This document shows, piece by piece, positions 1 through 11,471 of a DNA stretch of 64,000 nucleotides (position 1 is the stretch's first letter; the number at the start of each line of letters is the position of its first letter). The stretch is from Maratus speciosus (Eukaryota; Arthropoda; Arachnida; Araneae; Salticidae). The DNA lies in the NCBI GenBank assembly GCA_963932465.1, contig OZ010791.1:152379915-152443914 (forward strand), written 5' to 3'. The notes under the pieces are model-generated. The model was not told the origin of the DNA and did no database searches. It saw only the letters and a list, made by a program, of their open reading frames with translations. The position numbers and the translations under genes were made by a program.

Positions 1-347
1 CAGAAAGTTTAAAATTAGGAAGGACATGTATAGCAGACATCAAATACAACAAGAAAATTACAGCTCTGGCCAGACTATATAATAACAAAGAACCTTTACA
101 GGATCAGGATCACTCTGCCAGGGAGCCAACCAAAAATGGCATAGGCATGAACCCCTGACAGAAAAGTACCCTCTGCGACCTGCAAAACCACAGCTGGGGA
201 ATAGCCCAAGAAATACAATGACAAAAAATAAAAGTAAAATAATAAAAGTAAAAATCTATATAAAAGTAAAAGTCTAATATAAAAGTAAAACTCACAAAGA
301 GCGCCCTGGCGCTTGAAAAGTGGTTAAAATAAAACAAAGATTAAAAA

Positions 348-1283
348 TCAAAATTTATATTTTATAAACGAAAAATGTTTATTTAGTTCGTTGTAAATAA
401 GTCTGAGTCTGTGATAATTTGATTTCGAGAACAGTATGTTACGCATGTTCCAGCTAAGTGTCCGGTTACGGATAAAGTTAAATGAAGTAGGCATCAATGG
501 ACATTTACCAAACAGATAATGTTTGACATCACCGACGTTTCCACATGGGCATTTATCACTCTGGCGTTTTCCCCTTTTATAAAGATAACTAGGAAATGCC
601 CCATGTGCAGATATAAAATAGGCATGGACTTGCGAGAAACACAAAAATGAGGTATCCACTTTTTTAATAATACTATGCGTGTCTCTTCCCTTATCGCTAT
701 AAGACCATTCGTTCTGCCAAATTTTAATAATATTGCTTTTGTAGAACTGTTTCACAAACGAAACAGGGATAGGAATGTTTATTTCAGCATCAAATGTACC
801 AGTCTCAGTGACTGATTTGGCAAGGTAGTCTGCGCGCTCATTTCCGACGAAACCAACGTGGGATTTAATCCAGCCTATATTAATAGTTTTATTATGCAAT
901 AGTCGTAAATTCGTATAAATATTAAAAAGAATTTCGTCCGTTGGAAAAAGATTTTGAAGCGCTTGAACTGAGGACAAGCTGTCTGTATAAATGTGGAATA
1001 CACTGTATGAGGAGTCTCTATACCACTCAATTGCTGAATCTAAGGCGGTAAGTTCAGCCTAGTATACCGTATTAAAAAATTTAAGTCTAATTCTCTTCTC
1101 AAAGATAATATCTTCTTTCAAAAATACCACAAAAACCGCTCCAACGCCCGTAGGCATCTTAGAACCATCTGTATATAAAACTGGGTGGTTGTACAAAGGG
1201 ACCTTCTCAGTAATAGCACGTACGAAATTGGCATGATGATCATAATAAAAGTAGGGATAGTGAAAAGTATAAACTTTTTTCAT
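348..1283 (-). pseudogene. LINE ORF2 RNase H domain and C-terminal zinc motif (one stop)
   Basis: All four acidic positions of RNase H are visible: LYTDGSK, then AELTALDSA directly after an in-frame TAG (1061-1059), YTDSLSS, and SHVGFVGNERAD. The domain degrades the RNA strand after first-strand synthesis in I-group LINEs. Downstream lies KCPCGNVGDVKHYLFGKCP, a CCHC-like motif common at the C terminus of such ORF2 proteins. A frameshift near 1290 separates it from the RT thumb. Only the TAG interrupts the domain itself, which otherwise ends at a normal stop near 348. Confidence 0.88.
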
Positions 1284-2872
1284 CAGACGATCTGTTGAAA
1301 CATAAACATCTTAACTTCTATCCAATCTGAACCATCATTATTCTGAACTTCAAAACATAAAGCCAGTTGTTTTAATTCTACTTCGATTGGAGGAACTCCT
1401 GAAAGTACACAAAGTGCCTGTGTTGATAGTGACCGATATGCGCGAATGATAGATAAGAGACATAGCCTTTGGCATGAGGATAAACGCTTAATTCCATGGC
1501 TCCGTAAATCATTAAACCAAATTTCGTAACCGTAAGTAATCTGTTTCTTTAGCACTGAATTGTACCAAATTTTTAGAAACTCAAGTGGTAATCGTTTATC
1601 ACGAATTCTTGTCTTTTGGATATTACAAGTAAAATCTTTTATTTTATCGCGGGCCATATCGAGATGCTCCAACCAATGGAATCTACTGTCAAGATAAAAT
1701 CCCAAGTACAGCAAATTATCCTTAACAGATATGCTCCTAACCCTGGAGTTTAAAAATAGGTCGACGCTTTCTTGATATATATTTTCGAAAAAGCATTGAA
1801 GCAGATTTTTCAACACTAATTGACAGATGTAAACCACTACAGGCTGCAGCAAAGTGGGAAATGCTAGCATTGATGGTATTCTCAAGTGCAGGTCTTGTAT
1901 CACTGCCTTCAACAATAATAGAGTCATCAGCATAAGAAATAATTTTTTGACTGTGTCGCTTATAAGTTTTGATAATCTTATCAGCAACAATGGTCCATAG
2001 CAGGGGTCCTAAACAGGAACCCAGCGGGCAGCCCGGAAGATTCTAAACCATCTTATGCCTCTAACAAACTTTAATCCTATGAGACAATGACTGATATAAT
2101 TCTTTAAAGTCGTTTTTAAATACTCATAAATCGGTAGTTCATCAATTAATTCAGCCAAGATAAACCAATCCATCTCATCAAAGGCTCCAACCACGTCAAA
2201 AGAGATGAGCGAACAATATTTGAATTCTGAAAGTGTTTACTTAATTATTTTCTTTAGAGCTGCAAGAGCTGAAATTGTGCTGCGTGATTCTCTAAAACCA
2301 TGCTGTCCATCATCCAAATATGACATAGATTCCAACATTGTAACGGTTCGGATCTTAACTATTCTTTCAAAAACCTTTGCAATGATAGGAAGAAGTGTTA
2401 TTGGTCTATAAGATTTCGGTAACTTGGGATCACGGTTACGTTTGCGAAAAAATATTACAATGCCTTTCTTCCAGCATTTCGGGAAGTGACCAAACTTCAA
2501 ACAGGTATTGAATAAAGAAATCATAAAAGCTGTAAAATTTTTACAAAGGTTCTTGATAATCAGCGCATCTATCTCATCGTAACCGGGAGCCTTATTATTT
2601 CCTTGTCGACTAATAGCAAAAAATAATTCTCTTTTAGTAATTGGAACAAAATCATCAGAATCTTCAAAATTAACATCACCGATATATTCAAATGTATTCA
2701 GAGGAGGATTATTTATCTCAAAATGCTCTGACATAAGATTTTCCGCAATATCATCATATGAATCAAAGACTTGAGAGTTTTCAAGAGTGGTAAAAATTAA
2801 ATCATTCTTAGATAAAAAAAAATTTTGAAATAAATTTGTATAGACTTCCGTAAACATTGTCTGTCTTCTCAC
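1283..2872 (-). pseudogene. LINE ORF2 reverse transcriptase domain (frameshifted)
   Basis: RT motifs appear in order: NKAPGYDEI, SYRPITLLPIIAKVFERI and QHGFRESRSTISAL in the frame that ends at a TAA (2239-2237). Past that stop, in the same frame, comes motif A FDVVGAFDEMDW (about 2200-2165). Motif B GCPLGS (2033-2016) and the catalytic YADD box (1934-1923) lie in a second frame. The thumb region (VKDNLLYLGFYLD, MARDKI) returns to the first frame after about 1800. All catalytic aspartates are still encoded, but one stop and at least two frameshifts make the copy dead. Confidence 0.9.
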
Positions 2873-3122
2873 AAAAACCTACCCAGGCAGAACGCTTAGC
2901 TTTTCTCAGATTTTGTTTATACATTCTTCTGGCAGCTATATACTTTTGTTTATACTGTAAATTATCAATGTTTTTCATATATCGTTTGTACAAGGCATTA
3001 ACCCTATTACGTTCTTTTCTAAGAGAACTGTCATACCAGTTTACAGTAGGAGTATGTTGTATAACACCACGCTTAAAACACTTCATCATAAGTACTTGTA
3101 ATAAATCAATAAAATCCTCCAT
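2808..3122 (-). pseudogene. LINE ORF2 linker between endonuclease and RT
   Basis: This segment is in the same frame as the endonuclease. It has the WYDSSLRKERNRVNALYKRY and IAARRMYKQNLRKAKRSAW pattern typical of the linker before the RT in LINE ORF2 proteins. A frameshift near 2870, after a WVGFCEKT-like stretch, moves the reading into the frame that carries the RT. It has no catalytic role of its own. Confidence 0.75.
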
Positions 3123-3179
3123 CCAAACATCTAATGAAGAAGAATTTAAAATTCTTGCTAATGAATGTGAAAGAACTGA

Positions 3180-3941
3180 CTATTTGTCTGCAAAAAGGCT
3201 ATTAAATTTCTTCATATTCTTATTTTTTGTTTTAAATCTGCCATGACTAATCTGTAACGGAGTAGAAGAGAGGGTAAATCGGATATAACGATGATCACTG
3301 TACGAAAAGTTTTTATCATCAACTGTCCAATTATCAAGTAACGAGAGAACGTCCAAACCCGCCAGGGTCAAATCCGGACGACCCTTCCTGTTATCTTGTA
3401 CATAAGTATGTTCTGAATCAGGAGAGTTCATAATTGACAGATTAGTAATCATCAAGTACTCCAGAAGGACCTCCGCGCGGTCGGACTCTTTTGAATAACC
3501 CATTGAAAGCAATGGCACATTAAAATCACCACCGATAAGCACTCTGTTACAATCAGAATAATGATGACACTAAGTTCTTAAATCAGCTTCAAGATTGACT
3601 GAAGGTGCAGAATATAGCGAACCAATAATAAAGTAGCCGCTCTCAACTGTAATATTTATAAACACACTGTTTCCCAAACTAAGACTCTTCACACATGCAT
3701 AGGTCTTAAAAGGACATACAATAGCAGCAGAACAAGAAGAAGACAAAAAACAAAGCCATTCAGGAGGCAAGCCAACAAAAGAACTATTAAAAATATATGG
3801 GTCTTGACAGAGAGCAAAGTGGATGTTAAAGTTAACCATATAGTGAATAAGAGCATTGGTTGCATCAGAACAATGGTGAAGATTGATCTGAACAAAGTTA
3901 AGTTCAGACAAAGATTGAGAAGAACCCAAGACAACTATCAC
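3180..3941 (-). pseudogene. LINE ORF2 N-terminal endonuclease domain (broken)
   Basis: This is the apurinic-like (EEP family) endonuclease that nicks the target in LINE retrotransposition. Visible motifs are LNFVQINLHHC near the start, FALCQDPYIF with the Q-x-P of the active site, LIGGDFNVPLL, GRPDLTLAG and a terminal SDHRYIRF. An in-frame TAG at 3572-3570 falls just before the GDFN block, and a second TAG at 3182-3180 ends the segment. Both sides of each stop stay in the same frame, so these are single nonsense changes. The first codon is GTG at 3941-3939, probably a changed ATG. Confidence 0.85.
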
Positions 3942-4110
3942 AACCGTTTAGCAAGTTGATCAGAACGGTACGCCTTAAACTGTGGACAGTCCGGACTGTC
4001 CGCTCTATGATCAGCGTCCAAATCAATGTCAGTAACACCCATACAATTGATACACATTTCAGTAAGCACATTACAATCCTTAATTGTATGGTCTCCAGCA
4101 GAACCTTTAC
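3938..4110 (-). pseudogene. LINE ORF1 C-terminal fragment (CCHC zinc knuckles)
   Basis: The minus-strand frame reads GDHTIKDC (4097-4074), then CINC (about 4054-4043), then DHRADSPDCPQF (about 4012-3980), ending LAKRL at a TGA (3940-3938). These look like gag-like zinc knuckles that bind RNA in LINE ORF1 proteins. The second knuckle has an unusually long spacing between its CxxC and its His. Upstream of about 4110 the frame is broken by stops, so the rest of ORF1 is missing or too decayed to see. The TGA overlaps the GTG that opens ORF2, which suggests the two ORFs were tightly coupled. Confidence 0.6.
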
Positions 4111-4235
4111 AGATTGATTTTAATAATAGTAGAATAATTTATCCATCAAGATTTTATTTGCCATCTATTATCCGAGAATCAATAAAGATTGTTTTACGCA
4201 GTGAGAATATATACAATGATTCCCCTCCATGAAGC

Positions 4236-5303
4236 TACCTAAAATTTAGAAAGAGACCAGAATGCAGAATAAGAAACAATAGTATAAAATAACGCTCGTT
4301 CACAAATATCCATTTGTGTATTATTGCACTTGATTTCATTATACACGAGATCGCGTGATTTTTGTTTACCAGTTTTGATTTTTTTTTTTTTTCCGAGAAT
4401 GTTTGCATCGTTATAGATCTTGAGAATGTCGCCGTCAGAACGATGAAACATGTCGATCTGAATAAACAAAGGTATTTGCCTTGTAAATGTATTTTTATCC
4501 CTTTTAACAAATATTAACTTAGTTTGAAGATTTCAAGCTATTTACATATGTAATTTTATAAGTAGGTAAAATCAGTTATTCATTTGATAATTATCTTGTA
4601 TGATATTACTTTTAAAAAAGTATCGTTACCTCTCGGTTGCGATACGGTTCTGCTCGGGTTTTTTAATTGGTTAATCTGATATTCGGATAAGCAAGGTTCT
4701 GCTGTAAATATTCAGCACAATTCTTTTTTTTGTTTTTTTCCTCCCCGAAGATTTGGGATTTGGCTGTAATATTATTTTTTATTTTCCCACCTTTTCATTA
4801 AAATATTCTTTGTCTGTTTTGACCGCATGCATCACAAACACGTGTTAATCCTGTGTGAATCTGGAATGCAGTTACTTCATATGAAGACTTCTAGGTGCGC
4901 GTGTAGTGCTTTTTCCTTGAAGGTATTCTTCTTGATCGCCAAAAAGGAGTTCTTTTTTCGGCGTATTTCTTTTAATAAAAAAGAATAAAATGAAACCTGA
5001 CAGTGGTGTCCAACCTTTTAATTAACTTACATGTTTTGTAACATTTCGTCTCTTCGAAGTTTAGAAAAATCAAATATCCGGGGCAACCAAATTTTCTGTC
5101 ACATTTCGTTTTGACAAGTTCTGCTGGTTAGTAAAGGTACTAATAATCGACGTTTTCATTTATATTGAAAGCTTTAATATCTATTTCATCCGAATATTCT
5201 GCGTTTTGATGTACCGTTCTCTTTCGTGCTTTGTTTTCTGTAACTCATAATTAATTTACGATGTTTTTTAACAATTGATATTTAAGGGGGAAAGAAGCAG
5301 AAA
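4236..5303. other. Non-coding stretch upstream of candidate exon 1
   Basis: AT-rich with T-runs (4380, 4725). I see no coding motif, TIR or tandem repeat. If 5304-5570 is a first coding exon, its promoter and 5' leader should lie here. No convincing TATA box or initiator stands out. Confidence 0.4.
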
Positions 5304-5570
5304 ATGCGTCGTTGCTTAAGAATTAAAAAACCTCTGAAACATGGCAAACTGAACCTGCGTATTTTATGCAATTCTGTGTTACGTGATCATATAAAAAGTT
5401 CGCCTTTTGCTTATCCAGAAAAGGTGCGTTTTTACAAGTTATTGAAGTACCGAAAAGTGCGGAGTTTTTGGAAAAAGTGTGTAAACTATTTCATTCTTAA
5501 ACGCTTTCGAAGAGCATTGTTTAAGAAGAAATTAAATTTCGGGCCTAAAGCAGAGCTTTCGACTGCAAAA
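5304..5570 (+). CDS. Candidate first coding exon of an unrecognised basic protein
   Basis: An open frame begins with ATG at 5304 in the context AGAAAATGC and encodes 89 residues before a consensus splice donor, AAAA|GTAAGT, at 5570/5571. Unspliced, the frame would stop only four codons later (VSK then TAA). The peptide is rich in Lys and Arg (LKYRKVRSFWKKC, LKRFRRALFKKK) and has no signal peptide or membrane span. The surrounding 1 kb has no TE terminus I can see, unlike most of the window. I do not recognise a family. The exon would end in phase 0, matching the 39-nt candidate exon at 19771. It could be a chance ORF: it is short, and no downstream terminal exon is identified. Confidence 0.4.
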
Positions 5571-7689
5571 GTAAGTAAATAATATGCCTTGTAGAATAGC
5601 TTATAGAGCTGCATATTTAGATAGAGTTGCCTTTATCCTGACTTTTCAATGTATTCTTCTTTTTTATTCTGTTATATTCTTGAAATCTTTATGATTTTCC
5701 ATTTTATATTGCTTTCCGAAAATATAGTGCAAAGAAAGTATTGTAATCATGATTTGTGCGCGTATGAATAAACAAAATAACTCCCAAACGGTACTTCCGA
5801 CTGATCTCGTATTTGGCGAATATCACTGTCTCAAGAACGGTATTCATTTTCGTAAAAATCGACCGTTGAATTAGGTATTTAATTAAATTTTAAATCATGT
5901 TGCTACGGATTCTATAGGGAAAATCAACAAGGAAAATGTGACATAGTATGTGAAAAGTATTGCGGCGGTGTAATCAAACATTAATAACCCAAAGGTAACT
6001 TCTCCAGTTTCAAAATGGGAGGTCCAGTGTTCGATTCCATTGCGTCAAAGATTTATTACTTTCTTGACACACACTACACCACTGTTTGGTACATGCAAAG
6101 TGCAGTCATTCCAGATTTATTTTCTTTAATATTAAATGGCATTTAATTTCATCATAAATATGTATTATTAAAATTTTTACTTGTATTATTAAAATTTTAA
6201 CTACTCAAACAGTATAAAACAAAAAATATTAAAATATAATTTATCAAAATATTGCTGTAGTCTATCAGAAGAGTAGAATATAAAATTAAAATGAACTTAT
6301 TAAACTTGTTATTGTGTTGAGTGAATTTCTAATTAAACCATTTAAACATTGGCAGACTATTTTTACACAAAAATTCAAGATCATAAAGTATGTCTGGAAT
6401 TTATTTGCATTAATATGAATGGTTGTTTCTTGTTGTTACAGTTATTTATCACTTTTAACGCCGTTTCCAGACAATAAGCATGATTTCGAAGAATCCATTT
6501 TTAATTGGAGATTATTAATATTTGAAAATTTCTTGATTTTTTTTTTTCTTTTAAGAAGAAGCTATATCACTTTTCGTGTTTATTTTTGACATAAAACTTT
6601 ATTACTCAGTAAAAAGAAATTGGGCAATGTATTTATGTATTATAATTACGTAGCATAAGTTAAAAGCCCACATAATCATAATCGGGCTTCTGCAAACCAA
6701 TGCTGAAAGACTAAGTAACTTATCTACATAACTACTCGACACCATTGACAGGAGAATAAACGTTAAATTGCAATAACCCAATTTTGCTATTGATAATTAT
6801 GTTATTTTCACTTCCAAATATCAGTATTTTTCTTATATATCGGTCTCAAGTTTTTAAACTATGTATATTTTATGTTTAACAGAAGTATAAAATATACATT
6901 GGAACTGGCCGGCTGTAGTAAGATATACATTGTTCATGTACATTGGACACTGGCCATGGAATATCCGCCAATTCGGGACCTGGCCGAAGTTCGGCCTTTG
7001 GCCAACATGTATATAGCACGCATGAAAATATTTTGTCTAGAATCTGTACAGTTAAAACGAAATCTACTGCGAACAAACAATATATTGCAAAATTCACACG
7101 CCCTCTATACTTTGTGTCTGTTGTCCTTGCAAAAGAAGCTTTTGCTGCCTATTGCAGTTGAAAATTTTCGCAAATACACGTGATATCCATCCAGCAACTA
7201 TATATTGTGTATATGTTATTTTTTGTATGCTTATGCAATGTGCACTCTACATGCATGTGTATAAATGTGCATAGTACATGCGTTGTCAGAGCGGATGTGC
7301 CCGCGAAGATTATTAAAACATGCAGATGCGCTCATTATATTAAAAAAGCTGAGTACCCTACAATGGATACACGCATTTCTAGAAAAAAAAAAAATTATAA
7401 ATATTTCCTTTAAAAAAAATTTCTAGACGAGACTGTTTGCTAAAGAAAACCGTTATATTTTATGTTTGCTTGTACAAACTGTGTCTACTTTTTTTAAGTG
7501 TATCATTTTGAACACTATCACAAACAAGTAATATAAAAATTTGGTTTTTAAAGTCAATTCCTACTTAGGTCATCAAAGAAAAATTTAATATAATCCCTTA
7601 AGCTAATATTAGTTTTTGTTGCATTAAAATATCTCAATTTGTTGATTTTCTATAAGCAAGTAGGTTTACAATGGAAGTCTATGGGAATT

Positions 7690-7795
7690 TGGCGAAATAT
7701 TAGAGATATCGCCAAGTTGGCGTCACTTTTGGCGACTCATTGCCAAGTTGGCGACAGAACAGGGATCCCACCTATGGTAACCCCACTTATAGATA
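7690..7795. repeat. Scrap of the GCCAA/TTGGC-rich repeat family
   Basis: It contains TCGCCAAGTTGGCG, TTTTGGCGACTC, GCCAAGTTGGCGACAG and GGTAACCCC in close order. The same vocabulary makes up the MITE cluster at 48850-51960 (for example 51890-51955, TATCGCCAAGTTTGC then GGTAACCCTG), so this is probably a partial copy of that family. Confidence 0.55.
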
Positions 7796-8584
7796 TGAAG
7801 ATGCATTAAATGCTGTTCAATAACAAATGCCGCCATTTTGTCTCCCATATAAAACTAAAATTAATTAATTAAAATTTAATTAATGAAATAATACTTGAAA
7901 AATCTGTATTAACATCAATTGTCATCCAATACAAGTTTTAAAAAATTTATTTCAACTTGATAGGATGAATAATAAGTATTTTATTAACGATTGAAAATTT
8001 GAACAAGATATATAAATAAATAAATATAGGGAGAATGTGAACTAATAGTAGGAATTGAAAAATATACTTTTAAAATTCTTCGCACTTTGTAAAAGGGGTC
8101 GATATAATCATTGTGTGTCGCCTTCCTCCTCTTCCAATTGAATTCACAAAAGAGTTCTAAGCGTATACTAATGCCATGGAATATGTTTTCAAAATTTAAT
8201 TAAATTAGATCAAAAAATATTGAGGATGTTAAAAAAAAAATCCTCATAGTTGCATACACATTGAATATATATATATATTTTACCCTTTCAGATTCCACGG
8301 TTAATTATATGCGAGCGAATTGAAATTCAGTACACCCAGTACATTACCTAATATCGTATAATTTACCTTTTAATCACGTGTTCCATTCCCTTAGGAAGTA
8401 CCATAATCTTCTCCCATTAGTATAATTTGCCAATTGAAAGATCAAGTTACCCTGATTGAATTTCCTTAAACACGGGTTAAACTACTTGTCTTTCTTTTGA
8501 ATATGGGTGGAGTTTGTCATACTTTTTTTATTTATTATTTTTTCAACCGTAAAAATTTAAAATGATCTGTTCTACGTAGAGGAT

Positions 8585-8614
8585 GTGTGTGTGTGTGTGT
8601 GGGGGGGGGGGGGG
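8585..8614. repeat. (GT)n followed by (G)14 microsatellite
   Basis: About eight GT units run straight into 14 G. A very similar GT-then-G run occurs at 20475-20502. The exact length is likely to be unreliable in an assembly. Confidence 0.9.
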
Positions 8615-9317
8615 TGAATAAATTAGGTAATTACATCTTTGCACATTGTTGAAATGCTACATATACAAAATGGCTTCAGTGCCAAACTTTTAAAATTTTA
8701 TCTGAAAGCTTAAAACGTTTTTTCTTGAGAAAGAAAATGTACATTATTATCAAGAGCTTTATTTTGCTTTAACTGAGATTGATAATTTATGCATTAGGTA
8801 AGCCAGTTTAAAGAGCTTTTACCACTTGAACTAATTTGATGGGATTGAAATAGAACTACAGGATACGCGATATCTAATTTAAACCGACTTCCACTGCGTT
8901 ACAAATTAATAATAATAAACATATATTTATGTACACCTTTTTGCGCTAATTTTTTACTTTTATTATTTATTTGCTCATTTATTTAAGAAATGCACAAATT
9001 TTTACGGATTTAATTATCCATGTCATAAAATCAATGTACTCCACCAAATTAACATTTATTTTGTTCTTTGGAAAACTTATGGAATGGGAAAAATTATTTC
9101 TATAATGATACTGGCGTCGCATTGTGAGTTTTTGTGACGATAAAACCAGAATTTTTATATAAATGTGAATTATGTCGGTTCCTTCAAGATCGTAAAAGAT
9201 CATTGATTAAAAGATTAAAATCGACTTTTAATTTCATTCTATCGAAAATTCTCTCCCTTTCCCCCTTTAATTCTTTAAGCCTCGATGGTATTTTAAGTTT
9301 AAATTACCATTTAAAAC

Positions 9318-10867
9318 TAGGGATTGACCGAAACAGGAATTTCGCCGAATACCGAATATTCGGTCACCCAATATTTGGTCACCCAATATTTGGTATTCGG
9401 AAACCGAATACTTAAAAGTTTTTAATAAATATTTTTGCATATATTAAACATTTAAATTCTTAATAATTCAATCAATTACATTTTTATTCTTAAATCTAAT
9501 TACACAAAAAATTTAATGACTTTCTCCACTCACAAATTCCTTAATCCATCACTTATTTTTTATTATTGAATCACTAGTCAATACCCAAAATAAATTATGA
9601 AAATATTTACATTTTACAGACTATTATTAAGGATAAGGATTATCAGAAAAACAAAACAGGGTTCCTACGGGTCAGGGAAAACAGGGAAAAGTCAGGGAAT
9701 TCTAAAACTGAGGCAAAAAGTCAGGGAAATGTCAGGGAATTTTTTTTTATATTTGAAAAGTCAGGGAATTTTTGATATACTACTTCTATCGAAATTTCTA
9801 TTATCGTCATAAAGGAAGAAATTTTTGAATTAATTATTCATCCAATCAAAAATTTTTATATTAAATTTATGCAAACTATATAACATTATGAAAAATAATT
9901 AAAAATCAGAAATTCATACAGCACATACTTTTTTCTAGCATTTATCTAAATTAAAGTCCATTGTGGAGGGTTTTACAACAATACATAAGCCGAATTTTTA
10001 CTGAGAAAGGTCAGGGAAATTATTAAAGGTCAAGGAATAAAGTCAGGGAATTTTTTTACCAGAATTGTGTAGGAACCCTACAAAAGTCTATTCAAATAAA
10101 AAGAAACTAGATGTCTGTCTAATTATAAACACATTGAATAGAAATGTTCTCAAATACAAAAGGCAACATATCAATTTGTATGTTAAACTATTTTCAAATT
10201 ATTGCTTTATACTTTAATTATTTAATTGAGTAATGATGAAAAAAAAAAAGAGTTAATTTAATTTGTATAAAAGCTCTAGGATAGGCATACGGGTATACTT
10301 ATTTAATATGTGTGCATTAAAAAAAAAATAAACATTAAATAAATTAAAATTGGAAAAAAGTAACATAGAAATAACTAAAGTTAAATGATAATGGAAAGTT
10401 GCCTCATCTCCCTTACTTATTTTTATCTATTGTAGACAGTTGTTTTGATTTGATCTCTATATAGACTATTTTAGAAAGGAAAAAGGTTCACTCTCTTATA
10501 ATGTTTATTTTCTGAATCTGGACAGATTTATCAACAAAAAAGAAACAGATTAGAACCAGATAATGCCGAAAAACTCTTATATTTACTGCTTAATTTGCCC
10601 ATATTAAATTTAATACAAATAGTTACTGTATCTGCTTTTATAAATCATCACTTATAACTGAAGCATATTAAAATAACATCAAATAAGTAATGCTCATCAT
10701 GCATTTTTACAATTAGTAATACTCTACCAATTTTTTTTTTTTTTTTCATAAATTAATGTATTTGGAAAATCCGAATACTTAAAAGTATTCAGCCGAAACC
10801 GAATACTCGATTTACATGCCGAATCACCGAATACGTAATCGCCTATTCGGTATTCGGTCAATCCCTA
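9318..10867. mobile_element. hAT-like non-autonomous transposon with 8-bp TSD
   Basis: The left end TAGGGATTGACCGAA and the right end TTCGGTCAATCCCTA are perfect inverted repeats. They are flanked by TTTAAAAC (9310-9317) and TTAAAAAC (10868-10875), an 8-bp target duplication with one mismatch, as hAT elements make. Subterminal ATTCGGT/ACCGAAT strings repeat at both ends (CGAATATTCGG near 9355, GTATTCGG near 10848), which fits transposase-binding repeats. No transposase is encoded. A second TIR element sits inside at 9658-10079. Confidence 0.85.
9658..10079. mobile_element. Nested hAT-like MITE with GTCAGGGAA repeats
   Basis: The ends AGGGTTCCTAC and GTAGGAACCCT are perfect 11-bp inverted repeats, flanked by ACAAAAC and ACAAAAG. 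Inside both ends the string GTCAGGGAA(A/T) recurs at least six times. That pattern resembles a widespread animal family whose ends read like GGGTTCC...TCA.GGAA, from memory. It lies inside the element at 9318-10867 and is therefore younger. It has no coding capacity. Confidence 0.75.
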
Positions 10868-11094
10868 TTAAAAACTCTTCTTATAAAATTGATTTAACAC
10901 ATCAATTGACAGTAATACTGTTTGGAATACATCGTACATACTTTATTTTACCATTCTCCGAAAGCATTTTTCCTTGTACAATGCTTAGATATTTTTAATG
11001 GATAATCTCGTTGAAAGACAAATAAAGGAAAGTTTTAGCTCTGAAAATGTGTTATATTTATGCTGTAAGATTGTTATACTTGTACATTTTCTAA

Positions 11095-11280
11095 ATCTAT
11101 AAAATACTAAAAACATTATTTTAAAGAAATGATTTGTGTAGAGTTGTAAATATTTCACAAAACTACTAAACATTTTTAAAGAAATATGATTTGAGTTATA
11201 AATATTTCACGAAACTACTAAAAACATTATTTTAAAGAAATGGTTGGAGTAGAGCTGTAAATATTCCGCAAAACTTCTAT
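11095..11280. repeat. Three tandem copies of a ~60-bp unit
   Basis: The unit contains AAAAACATTATTTTAAAGAAAT, then GAGTTGTAAATATTTC and CAAAACTACTA. Copies start near 11105, 11165 and 11218. The middle copy is shortened. Nothing coding is seen. Confidence 0.75.
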
Positions 11281-11471
11281 AAATACAGATTTACTTTATT
11301 AATTTTAATAAACGAAATTTTTCTAAAATTTATTTAATGATTGCACATAATCTTCTAACATAATTTTGAAAGTTGGAGAAAAATGCTTTGAAAAGTGAAA
11401 TTTTCATTAATTAGCGGTATAATGTGTAAAAAAATTGCAATTACTTAGTTTGTAACGCTAGCACATAGTCC

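Larger units (their letters stand above)
1..4235 (-). mobile_element. Non-LTR retrotransposon (LINE), I/LOA-like, 5'-truncated and decayed
   Basis: Read on the minus strand, the element runs from an ORF1 zinc-knuckle tail (about 4100-3938) through an ORF2 with endonuclease, reverse transcriptase, RNase H and a C-terminal CCHC-like motif (3941-348) into a 3' UTR (347-1). The UTR holds short tandem TTTTACTTTTATAT-like units around 230-300. An RNase H domain after the RT and a knuckle-bearing ORF1 fit the I/LOA/R1 group of LINEs. The clade is inference. Only the C-terminal part of ORF1 is visible, so the copy is 5'-truncated near 4235. No poly-A tail or target duplication is seen, and the 3' end may lie before base 1. 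Confidence 0.9.
5571..9309. other. Non-coding stretch, possible intron 1, with minor repeats
   Basis: It has no coding motifs. It holds a block around 6890-7060 with repeated ATATACATTG and CTGGCC strings, a GCCAA-rich repeat scrap (7690-7790, listed separately), a TA run near 8268 and a GT/G microsatellite at 8585-8614. Short ORFs at 6872-7413 have biased composition and no recognisable motif. Confidence 0.4.

Noticed and set aside
5990..6060. tRNA or SINE-like B box (GTGTTCGATTCC).
   Set aside because: The T-arm does not pair properly, no A box or acceptor stem is found, and no repeat body follows.
6872..7413. Overlapping ORFs of 60-103 codons on both strands.
   Set aside because: No motif, biased composition and short repeated strings (ATATACATTG, CTGGCC). 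No splice pair.
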